Program-made: the position numbers and the translations under genes
Part shown: positions 5,924 through 9,610 of the stretch, one piece after another
Layout: every line of letters begins with the position of its first letter
Position numbering within the stretch: position 1 is the first letter of the stretch
Source: a bacterium HR12
GTDB lineage: Bacteria > Actinomycetota > UBA4738 > HRBIN12
Assembly: GCA_002898915.1 (NCBI GenBank)
Contig: BEHO01000022.1
Location: 1 to 9,610 of the forward strand
Length of the DNA stretch: 9,610 nucleotides
Direction of reading: 5' to 3'
Notes under the pieces: generated by a model
The model's database searches: none
The model's input: only the letters and a program-made list of their open reading frames with translations
What the model was told of the DNA's origin: nothing

Positions 5924-5931
5924 TCCGCGCG

Positions 5932-7344
5932 ATGCGCTCGCCCGCCGACGCCCGGCTCCGCCGCACCCTCGTCGACGCTCGACCCATCTCCTCCTGGCTG
6001 GACGACCCGGGCAGGCCCGAGCCGCTCGAGCCGCTGCGGGGGAAGGTGCGGGCCGATCTCGCGATCGTCGGCGCCGGATTCACCGGGCTGTGGGCGGCGC
6101 TCGAGGCCAGGGAGCGCGACCCGGGGCGCGCGGTCGTCGTGGTGGAGGGCGGCCGGGTGGGCTGGGGCGCGAGCGGGCGCAACGGCGGGTTCGTCGCCTC
6201 CTCCCTCACCCACGGCCTCGACAACGGCCTCCGCCGGTTCCCCGACGAGATCGAGGAGCTCGAGCGGCAGGGCCTTGAGAACTTCGCAGGCCTCGTCGAG
6301 GCCATCGGGCGCTACGGGATCCGTGCGGACCTCGAGCTCGGTCCGGTCGTCCTGCTCGCGCGGCGTCCCCACGAGGTCGGGTGGTTCGAGGACGCGGCCG
6401 CGGCGCATCGGCGGTTCGGCTACGAAGCCGAGGTCCTCGACGCCGAGGGCGCGCGGCGGATCGTCCGCTCGCCGGTGTTCGTGGGGGGCCTGCGGATCGG
6501 CGGACAGGGGCACGCGCTGGTGAACCCGGCTCGCCTCGCGTGGGGGCTCCGCGACGCGGCCCTCGCCCTCGGCGTGCGGATCTTCGAGCGTTCGCCGGCG
6601 GTCGCGATCGAGCGCGACGGAGGCGGGGTCGTCGTCCGCACGGCCGACGGCGCGGTCCGGGCGGAGCGGGCGATCCTCGCGACCAACGGGTTCCCTCCGC
6701 TCCTCCGACGGATCCGCGCGTACGTGGTCCCCGTCTACGACCACGTCCTCATGACCGAGCCGCTCTCCGCCGAGCAGCGTCGGTCGATCGGGTGGGAGGG
6801 GCGCGAGGGGCTCGCCGACGCCGCGAACCGCTTCCACTACTTCCGCCTCTCGACGGATGACCGGATCCTGTGGGGCGGGTACGACGCCACCTATCACTTC
6901 GGGGGTCGGACCGGACGGCGGCTGGAGCTCGACGACGCCGTGCACCTGCGCCTCGCGCGGCACTTCTTCGCGACCTTCCCCCAGCTCGAGGGGCTCCGGT
7001 TCACGCACCGCTGGGGCGGGATCATCGACACGTGCAGCCGGTACGCGGTGTTCTTCGGGACCGCGCTCGGTGGCCGCGTGGCCTACGCCGTCGGATACAC
7101 CGGCCTCGGGGTGGCGGCCACGCGGTTCGGGGCCCGGACCGCGCTCGACCTCGTCGACGGTCTGGGGACCGAGCGCACCGCGCTCCGGTTCGTGCGGACG
7201 AAGCCGGTGCCGTTCCCGCCCGAGCCCCTCCGGTTCCTCGCGATCCGCCAGACGGTCCGCGCCTACGACCGCCTCGATCGGACCGGCCGCCGCGGCCCGT
7301 GGCTCGCGCTCCTCGACCGGCTGGGGCTCGGGTTCCAGAGCTGA
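5932..7344 (+). CDS. PuuB/DAO-type FAD-dependent amine oxidoreductase
   Basis: A 470-residue flavoprotein of the D-amino-acid-oxidase-like family, closest in motifs to gamma-glutamylputrescine oxidase (PuuB) and related secondary-amine oxidases that oxidise C-N bonds with oxygen. PLRGKVRADLAIVGAGFTGLWAALEARE at about 34-61 is the FAD Rossmann strand (Gly47, Gly49, Gly52). Glu72 ends the second strand. GRVGWGASGRNGGF at 74-87 is the PuuB-like diphosphate loop. THRWGGIIDTCSR at 358-370 and VGYTGLGVAATRFGA at 387-401 form the C-terminal FAD/substrate wall. A tail of about 50 residues beyond the domain (KPVPFPPEPLRF, then a basic helix) has no assigned role. The ATG at 5932 was chosen because a TACCGT -10 box lies eight bases upstream; a GTG at 5875 would add 19 residues without any family motif. 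No puuA, aldehyde dehydrogenase or transporter partner is present, so the amine substrate is unknown. It is divergent from the HTH/TPR regulator. Confidence 0.88.
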   Translation: MRSPADARLRRTLVDARPISSWLDDPGRPEPLEPLRGKVRADLAIVGAGFTGLWAALEARERDPGRAVVVVEGGRVGWGASGRNGGFVASSLTHGLDNGLRRFPDEIEELERQGLENFAGLVEAIGRYGIRADLELGPVVLLARRPHEVGWFEDAAAAHRRFGYEAEVLDAEGARRIVRSPVFVGGLRIGGQGHALVNPARLAWGLRDAALALGVRIFERSPAVAIERDGGGVVVRTADGAVRAERAILATNGFPPLLRRIRAYVVPVYDHVLMTEPLSAEQRRSIGWEGREGLADAANRFHYFRLSTDDRILWGGYDATYHFGGRTGRRLELDDAVHLRLARHFFATFPQLEGLRFTHRWGGIIDTCSRYAVFFGTALGGRVAYAVGYTGLGVAATRFGARTALDLVDGLGTERTALRFVRTKPVPFPPEPLRFLAIRQTVRAYDRLDRTGRRGPWLALLDRLGLGFQS

Positions 7345-7384
7345 ACGTTCACGTCGCCGTCACGCGGGGGCAACGCACGGGGCG

Positions 7385-7390
7385 TAGGCT
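7385..7390 (+). promoter_or_regulatory. -10 box giving a leaderless mgsA transcript
   Basis: TAGGCT lies exactly seven bases before the ATG at 7398, with only GGGCCCG between them. It is in the 53-base gap after the FAD oxidase stop, so mgsA can be transcribed on its own, though read-through from the oxidase is possible. Confidence 0.55.
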
Positions 7391-7397
7391 GGGCCCG

Positions 7398-7793
7398 ATG
7401 GACGATCGACCGTTCGCCCTCGCCCTCATCGCGCACGACGGGAAGAAGGACGATCTCCTCCGCTTCGCCCGGGAGCACCTGGACGTGCTCAGGGGGCTGC
7501 GGCTCGTCGCCACGGCGACCACCGGATCGCTCCTCTCGGCCGAGCTCGGCCTGGAGGTCGAACGGGTGGCGAGCGGCCCTCAGGGGGGCGACCTCCAGAT
7601 CGGGGCGCGGATCGTGTCCGGGGACGTGGGGGCGGTGGTGTTCTTCCGCGACCCGCTCACCGCCCATCCCCACGAGCCGGACATCCAGGCGGTGCTGAAG
7701 GTGTGCGACGTGCACGACGTGCCGCTCGCGACGAACCGCGCCTCCGCGGAGATCCTCCTCGCTGGGATCGCGGAGCTCAGCCGCCGGCGATGA
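7398..7793 (+). CDS. mgsA: Methylglyoxal synthase
   Basis: A 131-residue cytoplasmic enzyme converting dihydroxyacetone phosphate to methylglyoxal and phosphate, a glycolytic bypass that releases phosphate when sugar phosphates accumulate. All family motifs are present: LIAHDGKKDDL at 10-20 (His13, Asp14, Lys16), the phosphate loop ATATTGSLL at 38-46, SGPQGGDLQIGARI at 59-72 (Asp65, matching the catalytic Asp71 of E. coli), VVFFRDPLTAHPHEPDI at 80-96 (Asp85 and His92, matching E. coli Asp101 and probably His98 by position) and PLATNRASAEILL at 109-121. It is about 20 residues shorter than E. coli MgsA, lacking N- and C-terminal extensions but no catalytic part. The ATG at 7398 lies seven bases below a TAGGCT -10 box and has no Shine-Dalgarno. 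Its last 17 bases overlap the convergent permease gene. No glyoxalase or methylglyoxal reductase is in the window. Confidence 0.95.
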   Translation: MDDRPFALALIAHDGKKDDLLRFAREHLDVLRGLRLVATATTGSLLSAELGLEVERVASGPQGGDLQIGARIVSGDVGAVVFFRDPLTAHPHEPDIQAVLKVCDVHDVPLATNRASAEILLAGIAELSRRR

Positions 7794-8613
7794 GGGCGAC
7801 GCCCACGAGCGCTGCGAGCACGCCGGCGGTCTGCACGCGGCTGAGGCGCTCCTGGAGGAGGAAGCGGGCGAGGAGCGCCGTCGTCACCGGGTAGAGCGAC
7901 CCGAGGACCGCGTTCAGGGCGAGGAGGCCGCCGCGGTTCGCCGCCATGGCGAAGGCGAGGTTCGCGCCGTTGTCGAGGAGGCCGGTGAGCGCGAGGCGAC
8001 CGCCGTCGACCGCGCCCACGCGGAGGGTGGGTCGGCGGGCCAGCACCGCGACGACGAGGAGGGAGAGCGCGCCGACGCGGACCATGAGCGTCGCGTAGAA
8101 GGGGTCCGTGCGCCCCGCCTCGTCCAGGGCCACGCCGACGAGCCCGATGGTCACCGCCGCCACGGCCGCGAGCCCGAGCCCGGCCGTCGTCCGCTCGCCC
8201 TCCGGGTCGGGGGTGCGAGCCGCGAGCACGATCCCTCCGATCGCCACGAGGATCCCCGCGAGCTGGAGGGCGCTGGGTCGCTCGCCCCGCACGAGGCCCC
8301 AGGCGACGGGGATCGCGCCCGACAGGGCCGCGGTCGGGGCGACGAGCCCCATCCGACCGACCGCGAGCCCCCGATAGAGCGCCGCGAGACCGATCGCCCC
8401 CGCCGTCCCGCCGGCGAGCGCCACCAGCAGCGTCCGTGGGGCGGGTGGCGGGGCGCCGCGCAGGAGCACGAGGCCCGCGATGAACGCCGTCCCGACGAGC
8501 TGGGAGAGGAGGACGACGGTGAGGATCGGGCGGCGCTTGGCCGTGATGCCGCCGAGGAAGTCGGCGGCCCCCCACGCGAGGCCGGATCCCAGGGCGAGCA
8601 GCAGCGGCGGCAT
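7777..8613 (-). CDS. EamA/DMT-family permease
   Basis: A 278-residue inner-membrane transporter of the drug/metabolite transporter superfamily. It has two EamA repeats, at about 1-132 and 145-277, together with about ten hydrophobic segments. Typical marks are the opening LLALGSGLAWGAADFLGG (3-22), ALYRGLAVGRMGLVAPTAAL (78-97), WGLVRGERPSALQLAGILVAIGGIVL (105-130), and in the second half LNAVLGSLYPVTTALLARFLLQERLSRVQTAGVLAALVGVALI (about 233-275), where P-x-x-T then E-R-L/P is the EamA signature. Substrates of the family range from amino acids to metabolites, so none can be named. The ATG at 8613 is preferred over longer in-frame starts because it begins the first membrane helix and a TAGCCT -10 box lies seven bases upstream. 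It is convergent with and overlaps mgsA, and divergent from the radical SAM gene by 67 bases. Confidence 0.9.
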   Translation of the reverse strand: MPPLLLALGSGLAWGAADFLGGITAKRRPILTVVLLSQLVGTAFIAGLVLLRGAPPPAPRTLLVALAGGTAGAIGLAALYRGLAVGRMGLVAPTAALSGAIPVAWGLVRGERPSALQLAGILVAIGGIVLAARTPDPEGERTTAGLGLAAVAAVTIGLVGVALDEAGRTDPFYATLMVRVGALSLLVVAVLARRPTLRVGAVDGGRLALTGLLDNGANLAFAMAANRGGLLALNAVLGSLYPVTTALLARFLLQERLSRVQTAGVLAALVGVALIAGG

Positions 8614-8620
8614 CGCGGGG

Positions 8621-8626
8621 AGGCTA
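8621..8626 (-). promoter_or_regulatory. -10 box giving a leaderless permease transcript
   Basis: TAGCCT on the minus strand lies exactly seven bases before the ATG at 8613 (spacer CCCCGCG). There is no Shine-Dalgarno in the spacer. Confidence 0.55.
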
Positions 8627-8680
8627 CACGACCTCGCGCATCGGGCCGGGACGCGGCATGATGGGAACGGGAGGTGAGCC

Positions 8681-9610
8681 ATGGAGGCGCTCGCCGGACA
8701 TCCGACCGAGCTGTGGCACGCGCTGCCGGACGGGCGGGTGCAGTGCGACGCGTGCCCGCGCGCCTGCCGCCTCCACGAGGGACAGCGGGGCTTCTGCTTC
8801 GTCCGGGCCTGCGTCGACGGGCGGATCGTGCTCACCACCTACGGTCGCTCCAGCGGGTTCTGCGTGGACCCCATCGAGAAGAAGCCCCTCAACCACTTCC
8901 TGCCGGGGACGCCGGTGCTGTCGTTCGGCACGGCCGGGTGCAACCTCGGCTGCCGCTTCTGCCAGAACTGGGACATCTCCAAGTCCCGCGAGGTCGACAC
9001 GCTCGCCGCCCGGGCCACGCCGGAGGAGATCGCCGAGGCGGCGGAGCGCCTCGGGTGCCCGAGCGTCGCCTTCACCTACAACGACCCCGTGATCTTCCTG
9101 GAGTACGCGGTGGACGTGGCCGAGGCCTGTCGGGCGCGGGGCATCGCCTCGGTCGCCGTGACGGCCGGGTACGCGACGCCGGCCGCCCGCGAGCGTCTGT
9201 TCCGGGCCATGAACGCCGCCAACGTCGACCTGAAGGCGTTCACCGAGCGCTTCTACCGGGAGGTGTGCCTGGGCGAGCTCCGACCCGTGCTGGAGACGAT
9301 CGAGTGGCTCGTGCACGAGACCGATGTCTGGGTGGAGCTCACCAACCTCCTCATCCCCGGCCTCAACGACTCGGACGAGGAGATCGACGCCATGACCCGC
9401 TGGGTCGTCGACCGCCTGGGCCCCGACGTGCCGATGCACTTCACGGCGTTCCACCCCGACTTCAAGATGCTCGACCGGCCGCCGACCCCGCCGTCGACGC
9501 TGCGGCGCGCGCGCGAGATCGCGATGCGCAACGGGGTCCGGTACGCGTACACCGGCAACGTCTTCGACCCCGAGGGGCAGAGCACGTGGTGCCCCTCCTG
9601 CGGCGGGCTC
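8681..9610 (+). CDS. AmmeMemoRadiSam-system radical SAM enzyme (runs off right edge)
   Basis: The first 310 codons of a radical SAM enzyme of the PflA-like/AmmeMemoRadiSam type, usually about 330-350 residues, so only a short tail is missing. The radical SAM cluster motif C-x3-C-x2-C is Cys87, Cys91 and Cys94, in AGCNLGCRFCQNWDISKS, which ligates the [4Fe-4S] that cleaves S-adenosylmethionine. An N-terminal cysteine group (Cys22, Cys25, Cys29, Cys39, Cys44, Cys61) could bind a further cluster or metal. Barrel motifs include AFTYNDPVIFLEYA, VTAGYATPAA, NVDLKAF and LTNLLIPGLND. The sequence breaks off in CPSCGG, a zinc-ribbon-like end typical of this group. The family is named for the usual partners, Memo and AMMECR1, neither of which lies in this window. 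The ATG at 8681 follows GGAGGTGA (8670-8677). The role is unproven; these proteins are often mis-named pyruvate-formate-lyase activating enzymes. Confidence 0.92.
   Translation, partial: MEALAGHPTELWHALPDGRVQCDACPRACRLHEGQRGFCFVRACVDGRIVLTTYGRSSGFCVDPIEKKPLNHFLPGTPVLSFGTAGCNLGCRFCQNWDISKSREVDTLAARATPEEIAEAAERLGCPSVAFTYNDPVIFLEYAVDVAEACRARGIASVAVTAGYATPAARERLFRAMNAANVDLKAFTERFYREVCLGELRPVLETIEWLVHETDVWVELTNLLIPGLNDSDEEIDAMTRWVVDRLGPDVPMHFTAFHPDFKMLDRPPTPPSTLRRAREIAMRNGVRYAYTGNVFDPEGQSTWCPSCGGL

Noticed and set aside
4441..7008. HTH/TPR gene extended to 855 codons
   Set aside because: The extra N-terminal 431 codons are antisense to the FAD oxidase and low-complexity. The GTG at 5715 has a good ribosome site and starts the HTH domain at residue 1.
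7342..7351. TGAACGTTCA palindrome over the FAD oxidase stop codon
   Set aside because: A single 10-base palindrome, partly coding and far from the -10 box of mgsA; it could easily arise by chance.
8681..9610. Naming the radical SAM gene pflA
   Set aside because: The N-terminal cysteine group, the QNWDISKS context after the cluster motif and the CPSCGG tail are those of the AmmeMemoRadiSam group, and no glycyl-radical enzyme is nearby.

Overview
The window is very GC-rich DNA with dense, mostly single-gene transcription units and intergenic gaps that never exceed about 220 bases. The cold-shock protein is of the actinobacterial type. Several start codons sit immediately downstream of TANNNT -10 boxes with no Shine-Dalgarno sequence (leaderless genes). 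A luciferase-like (probably F420-dependent) oxidoreductase is also present. Together these point to an actinomycetote (possibly an uncultured lineage); a high-GC Chloroflexota cannot be excluded. This is an inference from style; no marker gene here settles it.

Layout. 1-241 (minus): the N-terminal piece of a secreted sulfatase that runs off the left edge. 462-680 (plus): a 72-residue DUF2892 membrane protein. A perfect 11-bp hairpin at 704-735 separates it from the convergent 770-1972 (minus), a sulfide:quinone oxidoreductase-like flavoprotein with both candidate redox cysteines. 2106-2178 (minus): tRNA-Arg(CCU). 2391-2594 (plus): a CspA-type cold-shock protein with a leader of about 100 nt that can pair with its own ribosome-binding site. 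2613-2638: a perfect 11-bp hairpin shared with the convergent small basic protein at 2651-2887 (minus). 3056-3523 (plus): a YbaK-type tRNA-editing protein whose stop codon overlaps the stop of the convergent luciferase-like oxidoreductase (3520-4422, minus). 4441-5715 (minus): a helix-turn-helix/TPR regulator. 5716-5931: a divergent control region with a palindrome on the regulator's -10 box. 5932-7344 (plus): a PuuB/DAO-type FAD oxidase. 7398-7793 (plus): methylglyoxal synthase, overlapping by 17 bp the convergent EamA permease (7777-8613, minus). 8681-9610 (plus): the radical SAM enzyme of the AmmeMemoRadiSam group, cut by the right edge.

How the genes relate. This looks like ordinary chromosomal housekeeping and accessory metabolism rather than an island: no integrase, transposase, CRISPR array or defence cassette is visible. 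Most genes appear to be transcribed singly. The most interesting points are regulatory: a recurring leaderless promoter design, a possible self-sequestering csp leader, and the palindrome between the TPR regulator and the FAD oxidase. The radical SAM gene is the most interesting protein, because its partners (Memo and AMMECR1) would lie just outside the window and the biochemical role of that system is poorly understood.
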